A DNA stretch of 64,000 bases from Ascarosepion bandense (GCA_037127315.1 JBBBDQ010001278.1:1101001-1165000), one strand, 5' to 3'; positions 21,935 through 31,392 are shown, numbered from the stretch's first letter. Program-made: numbers and translations. The notes: generated by a model not told the origin, from the sequence alone.

Positions 21935-22480
21935 TCTATGTGCCCTGTCCTTTCAGGACGTAGGCGATCATGGCCTCCCACGTCTCTCTATCCCTGGTGG
22001 CTCTTAGCACGCTTTCTCCTGTTACACCACGCAGCTCCCGTTCTGTCATCCACCTGTGCAGACCGTTCAAATATGTTATCCGAAGCTTTCCTCTGTCTCT
22101 TTTCATCCTCTATCTGGCCTGTTAGTATCAGGTTCTCCAAGCCCTCCTTTCTCATTGCATGTCCCAGGCAGGAACTTCAGCTGTTTCTTCCTGATGCTCA
22201 GTATTAATTTCCTTTTTGTTTCTATCCTTTCCAAAACCTCATCATTGCTCACATGCTTAATCCATGATATCCGCAGCATCCTTCTGTAGAACGACGTTTC
22301 AGTTACTTCTAGTTTTTCCTTCATCTTTGATGATATTGTCCAGCATTCACTGCCATATTGAAGAACTGACATCACATAGCAATCCAGTACTCTCTTCTTT
22401 GTTTCTAGCGAAATTGTCCTGTTTCTTTATACTTTACTCAACTTCTGGAATGCATCCTTGTGCTTTTGGATCTCAGGAAT
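21935..22480 (-). pseudogene. LINE-B C-terminal region
   Basis: The minus-strand frame 22,375-22,103 reads MMSVLQYGSECWTISSKMKE, FYRRMLRISWIKHVSNDEVL and LILSIRKKQLKFLPGTC, then shifts frame before the LTGQIE block and 3' end. The '..QYG.E.W..' and 'RRMLRISW' blocks are typical of the region after RT in RTE-like elements. Frameshifts and stops make it inactive. Confidence 0.85.
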
Positions 22481-22484
22481 ATAA

Positions 22485-22608
22485 ATGTATAAAAACTGCT
22501 CTGACCCCAAGCTGAGGGACCGGTTTATGTATTGATTGTAATATGGAACTGGTCCCCCACTTTATATCTACATTATAATTTCTTATGAACTGTTGGCATA
22601 TATCCTCT
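22485..22608 (-). mobile_element. HP module beside LINE-B
   Basis: It has HP arms (agtgggggaccagttcc and aaccggtccctcag) and the conserved edge 'gatatatgcc' at 22,608 directly against the GAA tail of the next LINE-B. Its other junction differs from the fixed HP/LINE-B join, so it may be a separate insertion or a longer composite. Confidence 0.65.
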
Positions 22609-22609
22609 T

Positions 22610-23185
22610 CTATGTGCCCTGTCCTTTCAGGACGTAGGCGATCATGGCTTTCCACGTCTTCCTATCGCTGATGGCTCTTAGCACGCTTTCTCCTGTTACA
22701 CCACACAAACCTCGTCCTGTCATCCACCTGATCAGGCCTTTTAAATATGTTATCCGTTGCTTTCCTCTGTCTCTTTTTCCCTCTATCTGACCTGTTAGTA
22801 TCAGGTTCCCCAAGCCCTTCTTCGTCATTGCATATCCCAGGAACTTCATTTGTCTCTTCCTGATGCTCAATATTCATTTCCTTTTCATTTCCATCATTTC
22901 CAAAACCTCATCATTGCTCACATGCTCGATCCACGATATTCACAGCATCCTTCTGTAGAACCACATTTCACCTTCTTCAAGTTTTTTCTTCATCTTTGAT
23001 GATATTGTCCAGCATTCACTGCCATATTGAAGAACTGACATCACATAGCAATCCAGTACTCTTTTCTTTGTTTCTAGCAAAATTTTCCTGTCTCTTAATA
23101 CTTTACTCAACTTCTGGAACGCGGACTTCGCCATGCCAATTCGCCTTCGGATCTCTGTGTCGCATTCTCTGTCTTTTGTTAGAAT
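22610..23185 (-). pseudogene. LINE-B C-terminal region
   Basis: Minus-strand translation: MAKSAFQKLSKVLRDRKILL, ETKKRVLDCYVMSVLQYGSE, CWTISSKMKKKLEE, FYRRML, then frameshifted KRQMKFLGYAMTKKGLGNL and LTGQIEGKRDRGKQRITYLK. It is the longest LINE-B stretch of the three that follow one another in the same orientation at 21.6-23.2 kb. Confidence 0.85.
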
Positions 23186-23279
23186 ACTTCCAAGACGTTC
23201 GTAAAAAAGTGACTGATGTCGAAATTTAGGTTGGTCTTTTTTTCAAGTGAAATACGCAGCGTACCGTACATACACAGAT

Positions 23280-23573
23280 GTACGTTGTGGTGCAGTGGAT
23301 ACCGGCTCGGAACGAGAAATCGGAGAGCCGAGTTCAAAATCCAGTTGAATTCATTGCATTCACTTACGCGCAAATGCCCTTGGAAAAAGTATTAATCCGT
23401 GTCTTCCTTCCAGTTATGGGTTAAATAACAGGACAGATTGGGTTCTATAGACTTGGCTGGCAACCAGTCTACCGCAGAAAGCAATGGTAACCTACTGTTG
23501 GAAAATCTTCTACCTAGTCAGTTAAGTCTCTTTCGAGACATGATCGCCCAAAGCGTGTATCATGTATGGCACA
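23280..23573 (+). mobile_element. tSINE head and body, cut by LINE-A
   Basis: It starts 'gttgtggtgcagtggatacc' (box A) and 'cgagttcaaaatccagttg' (mutated box B). The body and the GAAA-type hairpin run to 'gtatcatgtatggcac' at 23,572. The continuation expected from other copies ('ttaactgactgaat') is found only at 24,704, across the inserted LINE-A. Confidence 0.85.
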
Positions 23574-24032
23574 TTTTTTTAATCGTTACACCCCAAGCAA
23601 GGCATTCCACTGCCACTATTGCGCTTGGGGCTACATAGGGGAAGGTAAATGGCAAGAGTGGTTAGATATAGGAAATGTCAGAAGTGGGGTGATAGGTAGT
23701 TGGGAGGATGGGAAGAGTGTTTGAAAGAATGGAAGCGAGTTATTGTGTTAGGAGGTGTCTATTGACGTTACATTTAAACTCCTGGAGATTGTAGCCGTCG
23801 GGGAAGCAGTCATGTGGAAGGGAATTCCACAGTCGGGAAATACGAGAAAAGAAACTGTTGGAGTAGAAGTTGCGGTTGCATTTTATCGGTTTCACTGTAA
23901 AAGGGTGGGATCTTGTTGCTAATCTAGTATCTCGTGCAAATTCGAATCTAGGAGGCACCAGTGATCTAAGTTCATCGGAGCAGAAGCCATGGGAGTATTT
24001 ATAGAAGAGACACAGGGAAGCCGCGTCGCGCC

Positions 24033-24074
<42 letters not shown>

Positions 24075-24704
24075 CAGGCAGTCTGCCAAGTCAGTATCGA
24101 TCACATTACAGACCCTCCGCTGTACCTTGTCGAGAAGCCCAAGGAGAATAGCAGGGGCACCCGACCAGATATGGCAACAGTATTCAATGCACGGGCGGAT
24201 GGTAGATTTATAAATGTGCAGGATAGATTCAGACGGACAAAACCTTCGGGACCTGCATAGAGAACCGACTTTCATAGCAGTGGATTTAGCAATGGATTCG
24301 ATATAGTCATTCCACTTGAGGTCCGCTGAAAGTGTGAGACCAAGGAGGCGCAGTGTTTTACTCTCTGGGAGGCAAGCCTGGTCCATTGGGATTCCGTCCC
24401 CTCCGCTCGCTTTTGGGACGGAATCTCAATCAGTCTTAAAGAAATGTGCCCCTGGACTCTCCTCTGTCCTTTCTAAGCTCTACAACTTCTGCCTCTCTGC
24501 TTCCTGCTTTCCTGCCTGTTGGAAATCTTCCTCTGTAGTTCCTATATTCAAAATCTCTGGAGAACCCTCGGAACCCGCAAATTACCGCCCTATCAGCCTT
24601 CTTCCGATCTTTGGCAAAGTGTTCACGGCCATTATCAACGCCGAGCTCGTTCAGCACCTCACAGAACACAGGCTCTTCTCGGAAAAGCAGTATGGTTTCC
24701 GCTT
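23574..24704 (-). mobile_element. LINE-A with internal inversion, inserted in tSINE
   Basis: From the T-run at 23,574 the minus strand reads the LINE-A 3' end and the C-terminal region (blocks LRLLGLTLSADLKWNDYIES, IRPCIEYCCHIWSGAPA; a (GA)n expansion at 24,039-24,070). From about 24,385 orientation flips: the plus strand encodes RT N-terminal text (NYRPISLLPIFGKVF, EKQYGFR) to 24,704. A 3' segment in one orientation with an inverted upstream segment is the classic product of twin priming during target-primed reverse transcription. Confidence 0.85.
24388..24704 (+). pseudogene. LINE-A RT N-terminal fragment (inverted part)
   Basis: The frame reads LSKLYNFCLSASCFPACWK, SSVVPIFKISGEPSEPANYR, PISLLPIFGKVFTAIINAEL and SEKQYGFR. 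'P.YRPISLL....K.FE..I' and 'QYGFR' are the first RT blocks of Jockey/CR1-like elements. It is cut just after QYGFR where tSINE sequence resumes. A 10-bp inverted repeat 'gattccgtcc'/'ggacggaatc' lies at the inversion point. Confidence 0.85.
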
Positions 24705-25325
24705 AACTGACTGAATGAAGATAATAGTTGGAAACATAAGTAAAGCACCTACTGGGCAAACAGTGGGTGATCAGTTTTCTATTGTTATTAAGTAATAAAC
24801 TGACCCCCCACTAATTACTACTTATTAATATAATACATATCTTCTCACTCTGGTTATAAGTCAAATAACAGGATAGATTGGGTTCTATAGCATTGGCTGG
24901 CAACCAGTCTACCGCAGAAAGCAATGGTAACCTACTGTGGGAAAATCTTCTGCCTAGTCAGTCATGTCTCTTTCAAAACATGATCGCCCAAAACGCATAT
25001 AACTTATGGCACTTAACTGTCTGACTGAATATAATAGTTGAAAACATAATTAAGGCTTCCGCTGGGCATAAAGTGGGGGATCAGTTTTATATTGTTATGA
25101 AGTAATAAACTGATCCCCCACTTAAAATATAATACATCTCTTCTCTCTCTAGCTCTGAGTCAAATAATAGGACAGATTGGGTTCTATAGTCTTGGTCGGC
25201 AACCAGTCTACCGCAGAAAGCAATGGTAAACTACTGTGGGAAAATCTTCTGCCTAGTCAGTCATGTCTTTTTCGAGACATGATCGCCCAAGCGTGTTTCA
25301 CGTATGGCACTTAACTAACTGACAT
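24705..25325 (+). mobile_element. tSINE-derived tandem units
   Basis: This is the downstream half of the tSINE interrupted by LINE-A, continued by about two more units. Each unit has an HP-like hairpin (24,766-24,811 and 25,074-25,120), the body 'ggcaaccagtctaccgcaga' and a GAAA-type hairpin near 24,965 and 25,262. The units are diverged relatives of the 308-bp repeat. Confidence 0.8.
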
Positions 25326-25329
25326 ACAC

Positions 25330-25925
25330 AGACTTCGAGCGAGTTCCGGCTCGAAAAACCTCCTATTGCTACAAAAGAAATTCCACCAGAGACTTTTTAT
25401 TAGAATGCTGATTATTTTTCATATTGTAATTGAAGATATGCTGTGTTGCAATCCTTAGATAACGAGTTCACCACGCCGCCCTGCCACTTCATAACAGCTG
25501 GGCGGATTGGGTGGGGCGGTGATTTCCTCTTCGAAATTATGAATGTTAATTGGATCCTTGAACTATGGTTTTCTTATCAGATGTTTGCTCAAGCTAATTA
25601 TTGATCTCAATACGGGTTTCAAATAATTATGTGGCTGATACACGCATGCGCGCACACACACACACACACGCACACATACACAGCGAGAGGGAGATAGGGG
25701 GGAAGAATTTTAATTTCGACTTTGAGATCTTGTTCACATGATAAGAATCTACATCAGTAAGGTCGGAACCTAATGAAAAAGAAATTTTCATTTCTGTGTC
25801 AATTTCAAGAGTCAATGGTTATTATTATTTACGCGAGTGTACCCCTGCCGTCGAAAATGACAGCAAAATTTTTGAGAGGATTATCAGTTGTTTTCTTACA
25901 GGTTATCTCTCCCTGAGCACGACAG
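25330..25925. other. unassigned stretch with CA microsatellite
   Basis: A (CA)n run lies at about 25,653-25,682. I see no gene or recognised element in the rest. Confidence 0.45.
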
Positions 25926-25929
25926 GAGG

Positions 25930-25931
25930 GA

Positions 25932-25994
<63 letters not shown>

Positions 25995-25996
25995 GC
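25930..25996. repeat. TA microsatellite
   Basis: (TA)n with a single 'tg' interruption. Confidence 0.95.
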
Positions 25997-26083
25997 AGCC
26001 TTCTTTGTTATAATAGAGAGGATATTACATTTGCTAAATTTATAATTACATGACTGAATCAGTAACCTTTATATATATAAGAT

Positions 26084-26113
26084 GGCCAAATGGATCGTAC
26101 GATCCATTTGGCC
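26084..26113. repeat. perfect 30-bp palindrome
   Basis: 15-bp half-sites meet at GTAC with no mismatch (GGCCAAATGGATCGT and its complement). The half-site core 'gatccatttgg' occurs again at 26,134 and, inverted, at about 26,435. Confidence 0.95.
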
Positions 26114-26191
26114 AACATGCCAACTTGCCCTGCTGATCCATTTGGTGAAACCTTGGTAGATCCTTTGGCTCTAGGTTCGCTTCTTACTTAT

Positions 26192-26253
<62 letters not shown>

Positions 26254-26475
26254 ATCCACAGACAGATCTATTTCGCTGTATCACAGCTCATCAATACGGT
26301 TAGACTCCGATTGCTTTTTAACCCAGGATTGAAACCCGACCGAATTGGCGTCAGTCGGCGATTCTACCTCTGAGCTACGAGCATATATATATATATATAT
26401 ATATATAAAACCTAGATCCAAGGACAAACCAAGGTTTCACCAAATGGATCGTCAGGGCAAGTTGGCTTACTTATT
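26108..26475. mobile_element. inverted-repeat element enclosing a tRNA-like SINE
   Basis: The left arm (26,110-26,175: 'gccaacttgccctg', 'gatccatttggtgaaacctt') is matched by the reverse complement at 26,408-26,475. Between the arms lie (TA)n at about 26,196-26,250, a tRNA-like SINE on the minus strand and (TA)n at 26,383-26,406. It could be a foldback element or a SINE flanked by two inverted copies. Confidence 0.65.
26245..26390 (-). mobile_element. tRNA-derived SINE
   Basis: The minus strand reads 'gctcgtagctcagaggtag' (box A TAGCTCAGAGG) and 'gtcgggtttcaatcctggg' (box B like GGTTTCAATCC) at tRNA-like spacing, followed by 'atcggagtctaaccgt'. A tail fragment of the same family lies at 36,748-36,782. 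The tRNA fold is incomplete, so this is a SINE head and not a functional tRNA gene. Confidence 0.7.
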
Positions 26476-26659
26476 TATTTGCTCTGCTATTGTATTGCGC
26501 GCTTTACGTGTTAGGTTCCTCGTCTCGGGTTTTTTTTCTTTCGATTAGTACTTTGACTAATGTTCAAGGGCTTAGTTCGTTTCTTTTTTTGTTTACATTT
26601 TTTCTCCCTCCGCGTTTATACCCTGTGGGTTTATTGAGACAAGTTCAAAGATAAATTGA

Positions 26660-26661
26660 TA

Positions 26662-26712
<51 letters not shown>
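26660..26712. repeat. TA microsatellite
   Basis: Pure (TA)n. The upstream 26,476-26,660 is T-rich and unassigned. Confidence 0.95.
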
Positions 26713-26713
<1 letters not shown>

Positions 26714-26749
26714 GCAGATTTTAGTCGATAACACAATAATACTCATACA

Positions 26750-27048
26750 TCAGGGCGATCATGTCTCGAAAGAGACATGACTGACTGGGCAGAAGATTAT
26801 CCCGCAGTAGGTTGCCATTGCTTTCTGCGGTAGACTGGTTGCCGACCACGGCTATACAATCCAATCTGTCCTGTTATTTAACCCATAACTGGAAGGAATT
26901 TAACCCATAACTAGAAGGAATAGACGGATTAATATCTTTCACAAGGGAATTTGCGTGTAAGTGAATGCAATGAATTCAACTAGAATTCGAACTCGGTTCC
27001 ACGCTTTCTCGTTCGGAGCCGATATCCAATGCTACACCAACGCACTCA
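26750..27048 (-). mobile_element. tSINE, body and head
   Basis: The minus strand carries the head ('gtgtagcattggatatc', box B 'gagttcgaattc'), the text 'ttatgggttaaat' duplicated over about 20 bp near 26,880-26,910, the body and the GAAA hairpin (26,758-26,780). It ends at 'cgatcatgtctc' without the HP part. Confidence 0.85.
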
Positions 27049-27074
27049 TACATACAAACAGTAAAAAGAAGATT

Positions 27075-27165
27075 CAAAAATTGGAGGCCATATACATTAA
27101 ATCAAAGCAACCCACGCTTAATAAACATAACATTGTATTTAGACAAATGGTTCTGTTAACATTTC
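27075..27165 (+). pseudogene. Penelope-like GIY-YIG C-terminal remnant
   Basis: The frame reads KLEAIYIKSKQPTLNKHN, matching the C-terminal motif 'EA.YIK...P.LN' of GIY-YIG endonuclease domains attached to Penelope-like and related retroelement RTs. Nothing of the RT remains upstream, where a tSINE lies. A hammerhead-like motif follows about 135 bp downstream. Confidence 0.6.
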
Positions 27166-27298
27166 GGTCTCTCACGCATTGTGACGTCATTCTGTTTTAT
27201 TCAGTGACTGTTATGGTCGCATAATAATGTTTTATGTCAGCACAAGATAATATCATTTTTGATGGTGGATGTTTCATGTTAACATCTCTGTAACCTCT

Positions 27299-27324
27299 CT
27301 GAAGATGGCTAATGTGAGCCGAAA
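27299..27324 (+). ncRNA. hammerhead-like motif
   Basis: CTGAAGA, one extra T, a 4-bp stem GGCT/AGCC with a 6-nt loop, then GAAA. A hammerhead core is CUGANGA, stem II, GAAA. The extra nucleotide after CTGAAGA and the lack of a clear stem III/cleavage site argue against activity. The following text to about 27,490 is repeated at 28,081-28,262. Confidence 0.4.
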
Positions 27325-27535
27325 GCTTCGAAGCAGCAAAATAGAAAAATATCCAAATGTTGGACAATTTTTTTCTTTATTTTTACCTGAAGTTAAAAGC
27401 AAAATACGATGTTCAGCACGACTCATAGTTAAACATAATAGACATTCATTGTCTGTTATATTTAGCAATATATGTTTAGAAAATTAGCTCCTGCATCAAT
27501 AAAGTAAATATATATGAAGTTAATATATATATTTC

Positions 27536-27668
27536 ATTTTTAAACGAGTTATTTCGCTACCTTCGTTTCCGCGATGAGTGGTTTCTTTATGCGAATTTTA
27601 AAAATCGCCTGAAGACAGCACTCATGATAGAAACCAAGGGAGCGAAATAACTCGTTTAAAAATGAAAA
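27536..27668. repeat. foldback repeat, about 35-bp arms
   Basis: 'atttttaaacgagttatttc' at 27,536 is matched by its reverse complement ending at about 27,665, with about 60 bp between the arms. It encodes nothing and could be a MITE-like element. Confidence 0.8.
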
Positions 27669-27774
27669 ATATTCAAAAGTTATGCAATATAATTGTACAG
27701 AACACTTTTTTAATGCAAATGTGTACAGGTCTAACCCTATTTGGACCAAAGACTAAGTATTAAACAATCAATCA

Positions 27775-27791
27775 ATCAATCAATATATATC

Positions 27792-27855
<64 letters not shown>

Positions 27856-27995
27856 AAGGAAAATTCAACACGGCATTTAAATGATAACATCTATTGAGCT
27901 CTCTATACAGATATAACACTTCATATTGTATACTAAGTTCATCTTCTTGGATTATCCTTGCCGTTTACGGACTTGATATCTATACCTAAACACAC

Positions 27996-28080
<85 letters not shown>
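27775..28080. repeat. microsatellite cluster (TA, TG, CA)
   Basis: (TA)n then (TG)n at about 27,782-27,853, (CA)n at 27,990-28,042 and (TA)n at 28,043-28,080. An open frame across 27,958-28,359 is only repeat translation. Confidence 0.95.
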
Positions 28081-28083
<3 letters not shown>

Positions 28084-28262
28084 GTGAGCCGAAAGCTTAG
28101 AAGAAAACCAATAAATAATTATCCAAATGGAGAATTTTTGTTTTTATTTTCAACTGAAATTAAAGCAAAAATACGACGTTTAGAACGGCTCATGATTAAA
28201 CATAATAGACATTCATTGTGTCTTATATTTAACAGCATATGTTTAGAAAATTACTTGCTGCC
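28081..28262 (+). repeat. second copy of the sequence after the 27.3-kb motif
   Basis: It starts at 'atgtgagccgaaagctt' and parallels 27,313-27,490 ('gacattcattgt', 'catatgtttagaaaatta'). The CTGAAGA half of the motif is missing and (TA)n stands in its place. A long (TA)n follows at 28,270-28,320. Confidence 0.75.
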
Positions 28263-28268
28263 TCGATA

Positions 28269-28326
<58 letters not shown>

Positions 28327-28561
28327 ATAGTAAATATTGACATATGCACATTTTATTAAATACAAAATGGCGACAAAGATATTATTTGTATGTCTTTAAT
28401 CTTTACATTTAGTTAACATGTGGAACCACGATACAGGTTTTGCTAATTACAAAATTTTCGACTGATGCAGAAAACTTTTTCAGTATTTAATGTTGAAAAG
28501 TTGAACTCTGTTGATGTAGTTGCTTTCTTTATTATTGATCTGGTTTTGTACAATGTTATCT

Positions 28562-28655
28562 AAATTTCTGGCGTTTTGTTTTTTATTTTATAAAGTTTTC
28601 TAAATTACTCGTAATTTAGAAAGTTTCATAAAAAAACAAAACGCCAGAAATTTAA
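28562..28655. repeat. near-perfect foldback, about 45-bp arms
   Basis: 'aaatttctggcgttttgttt' at the left is mirrored by 'aaacaaaacgccagaaattt' at the right with almost no loop (centre near 28,610). Only a few bases break the stem. Confidence 0.9.
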
Positions 28656-28784
28656 ATAGCATTGAACAAAAAAAAGCAGACCAATAATAAAGAATGCAAC
28701 TGCGAGGACAAAAGTAATAAAATGCCCACATCAAGGACTTTGTAGTACAAAAGAATTCATTTACAAGGCAAAAGTATATGGCTT

Positions 28785-29285
28785 CTTCTTCTTCTTCTAT
28801 GTGCCCTGTCCCTTCAGGACGTAGGCGATCATGGATCTCCACGTCTCCCTATCCCTTGTGGCTCTTAGTATGTTTGCTCCTGTTGCTCCTGGCAACCCCC
28901 GTTCCGTCATCCACCTGGTCAGACCCTGCAAATATGTTATCCACTGCCCTCCTCTGTCTCTCCTTCCTTCTATCTGGCCAGTCAGTGTCAGGTTCTCCAG
29001 GCTCTCCTTCCTCATTGCATGTCCAAGGAACTTCAGTTGTCTCTTCCTGATGCTCAGCATCAATTTCCTTTTTGTTGCCATTCTTTCTAACACTTCGTCG
29101 TTGCTTGTATGCTCAGTCCACGATATCCGTAGCATCCTTCTGTGGAACCACATTTCGGCCGCTTGCAGTTTTGTCCTCATTTTCGATGATATTGTCCAGC
29201 ATTCAATGCCGTATTGAAGAACTGACATCACGTAGCAGTCTAGCACTCTTTTCTTCGTTTCTATTCAGATTTTCCTCCAAAATCT
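28785..29285 (-). mobile_element. LINE-B, 5'-truncated, with GAA tail
   Basis: The minus strand ends in GAA repeats at 28,785-28,797 after 'gggacagggcacata'. The 5' side stops at about 29,285, directly against the Helitron start at 29,289. It contains the open frame described separately. Confidence 0.9.
28797..29246 (-). pseudogene. LINE-B ORF C-terminal region (partial, open)
   Basis: This 149-codon stretch without stops holds MLDCYVMSVLQYGIECWTIS, FHRRMLRISWTEHTSNDEVL, LMLSIRKRQLKFLGHAMRKE, SLENLTLTGQIEGRRDRGG, LTRWMTERGLPGATGANIL and ends IAYVLKGQGT. It lies after the RT domain; similar C-termini are known from RTE-like elements often mislabelled as host genes. It is the best-preserved LINE-B C-terminus here. 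The first Met is internal. Confidence 0.9.
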
Positions 29286-29288
29286 AAC

Positions 29289-29921
29289 TCTAAACTTATT
29301 AATAAATGGAACTTTGTCTGTGTGTGTGTGTCCGTTACCAACAGACTCCGAAACGGCTGAATCGATTTTATTGAAAAGTTACAAAGTTGTACTATAAGCA
29401 TGGGTTATAGAAGGAATGGTCCGATTTTATTAAAATTTGATACACACATAGACAAAGACATAAGAATCGATATTCAGAAATTTCAAGGTTGCAGTTCTTA
29501 CAATAATGCAGAAAATCGATAATATCTATATAAAAGGCAAGATGTTTGTGTGTGTGTTTGTTTATCTGTCTGTATGTTTATATTTTTTTCAGCCCTTTTA
29601 TTTTAGTTTTTGCTTCGGGTTTGGCTCTAAGTAGGTATAATTGTAGTTCTTAGTCTTAGTGATGATACCATTTACTCAGAGGACATATTTAGCCTTCAAA
29701 ATTCAGTTTACGACGAAAAAAACTTATTTGATATCGATACCAGGAAATCAAAATTTGACTTACATCCATTCATTTTTATTTCAGTCTACGGTTTCGCTTT
29801 AACTGGAAACAACTATTGCTTTTTAGTCTTTCGTGCCAACGTCCAAAGAGTCTGAGCTCCAGAACCATTGATTAGATTTAAAGCTCTCATTACACCCGAG
29901 CAAAGCCGGGTATACTGCTAG
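29289..29921 (+). mobile_element. non-autonomous Helitron
   Basis: 5' TCTAAACTTATT and 3' hairpin CCCGAGCAAAGCCGGG, then ATACTG and CTAG before T. The interior is colinear with other copies, with a very short TA tract ('atatctatataaaa') at the microsatellite site. The TCGATTATCGA cluster is deleted here (about 29,405). It joins LINE-B on the left and a Penelope-like remnant on the right. Confidence 0.8.
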
Positions 29922-29939
29922 TAAAATATATTTTAGATC

Positions 29940-30300
29940 AACCAAAGACACTTTAAGACCAGGTGGTTCAATCACAAGTCTGCATTCATAATACAAATCT
30001 TTAAAAAACTGTACAAAATTGGATAGCCAAGTGTGGAAATTGAAACCAAAATATGGAAAAGACGTGGACTTAACATCATTTCTCTTTACAATTACTCAAG
30101 TTGATTGATAAGTTAATCTATAGTTAAAACAGCCAAGCCTTACAACGGCGGCAAAATATGTCGACTGTGCCAGGCAGAAAAGTTAGGGATCATGCTATTC
30201 CCAAACAAAAATTAACTATTGAATGAATGAAGAGAAATTTTAAGCAATAAGTGTAACCATACTAAAAAATACATAATAGCTTCATGCAACCATTGAGGAA
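29940..30300 (+). pseudogene. Penelope-like element C-terminal remnant
   Basis: One frame reads KPYNGGKICRLCQAEKLGI (about 30,131-30,195), recalling 'KPY....C.LC..EK..I' of Penelope-like C-termini; after a frameshift a second reads REILSNKCNHTKKYIIASCN (about 30,230-30,290), recalling '..EL.SKC.H..K'. It has stops and frameshifts and no RT domain. A weak CTGAAGA motif lies 100 bp downstream at 30,400. Confidence 0.6.
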
Positions 30301-30437
30301 AACGTTATATTTTCTTGTAATTTTAAAAATTGTGTGTTCAAAAATTTCCCGTCACGTTTGCGTTCAAAAAACCCACCGTTACGCGAAATCAGGTATTGCC
30401 TGAAGACACCACATGGTACAAAATGTTCACTAATGAA

Positions 30438-30439
<2 letters not shown>

Positions 30440-30490
<51 letters not shown>
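30440..30490. repeat. TA microsatellite
   Basis: (TA)n of about 47 bp. Confidence 0.95.
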
Positions 30491-30672
30491 TATTATAAAT
30501 TATGTTTTAGAACATGGACATAATATTTTCTATATATGTGTCTGATCTTAAAATTTCCTTCTCCCGATGATATGTTGGAGTCTCAACATTGAAACAAACA
30601 TATGATTGTAGAGAGGAGGACATATATAGAAAAAACTTATGTACATGTTCTAAAACATAATTTATAATAAAT
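30490..30672. repeat. inverted repeat with internal hammerhead-like hairpin
   Basis: 'tataaattatgttttagaac' at the left is matched by 'gttctaaaacataatttata' at about 30,648-30,668. Between the arms, 30,565-30,595 reads CGATGA, T, a 6-bp stem ATGTTG/CAACAT, T, GAAAC. One arm's text recurs at about 39,598-39,640 together with 'agctgtgaatatttattata'. Confidence 0.75.
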
Positions 30673-30768
30673 ATTCACAGCTCTTTACATCAAAAATCGA
30701 GCACTGTTTTAAATTAATGTTTTGGACAAGAAAACAGTTTTCTTTTCTCTTCTCGTTCTATACACACT

Positions 30769-30769
<1 letters not shown>

Positions 30770-30815
<46 letters not shown>

Positions 30816-31022
30816 AGGATTTAGAACGAGATTTGTTAAACATTTTCTTAAAACATGTTCTTATTTCTGTTTCTTTCTCTCTATATCCCTCGATATATCC
30901 TCTTTTTTCCTTTGTTAACACACACACATATATGTATATGTGTGTATATGTATGTATATGCATATATATATATATATATATATATGTATATGTATGTGTA
31001 TATATATATATATATATATAGT
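30770..31022. repeat. microsatellite cluster
   Basis: (TA)n at 30,772-30,805 then (TG), and (TA)/(TATG)n at 30,920-31,020, around the cassette 'cgagatttgttaaacatttt'. The cassette recurs at about 31,650 and 31,800, so the microsatellites spread together with flanking unique text. Confidence 0.9.
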
Positions 31023-31392
31023 TCTTTAATAATTTTTAATTTATGACTTCCTGTAATGAATAAACTTAATTAAAAAATGTTTAAGATCTTACATTTAAAT
31101 CTACTCCCTCCACTACTAAATATACCGTTTCAAACCCCTGTAAACATTCACGTATGGAGCCGAGCGAGCGTCTTCCACGTGATATTTGATACTCCGTCTT
31201 TCTCTCGTCTATATACACCCTCTAATCTCCGCCCCGCACAGTTCTGTCCTGTTCTGTTTTTGTTTAACCTACTCCCCAACTTAAAAAAATCCCACTTCTC
31301 TGACATTAAGGGAACTCTCAGTTCTTGACCGTTGTTAACTTTGCCTCCCCCTTTACCCCAGGGCCTTCTCCATTTAGAACAGAACAATGTCG
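31023..31392. other. unassigned stretch
   Basis: Moderately GC-rich between 31,140 and 31,380 compared with its surroundings. The opposing 83- and 79-codon frames show no recognised motif. Confidence 0.4.

Noticed and set aside
24039..24070. Separate regulatory GA repeat
   Set aside because: It is a microsatellite expansion inside the inserted LINE-A coding region.
26300..26390. Functional tRNA gene on the minus strand
   Set aside because: Good promoter boxes but the cloverleaf is incomplete and SINE body text follows directly.
27958..28359. 133-codon frame
   Set aside because: Made of (TH)n and (IY)n from CA and TA microsatellites.
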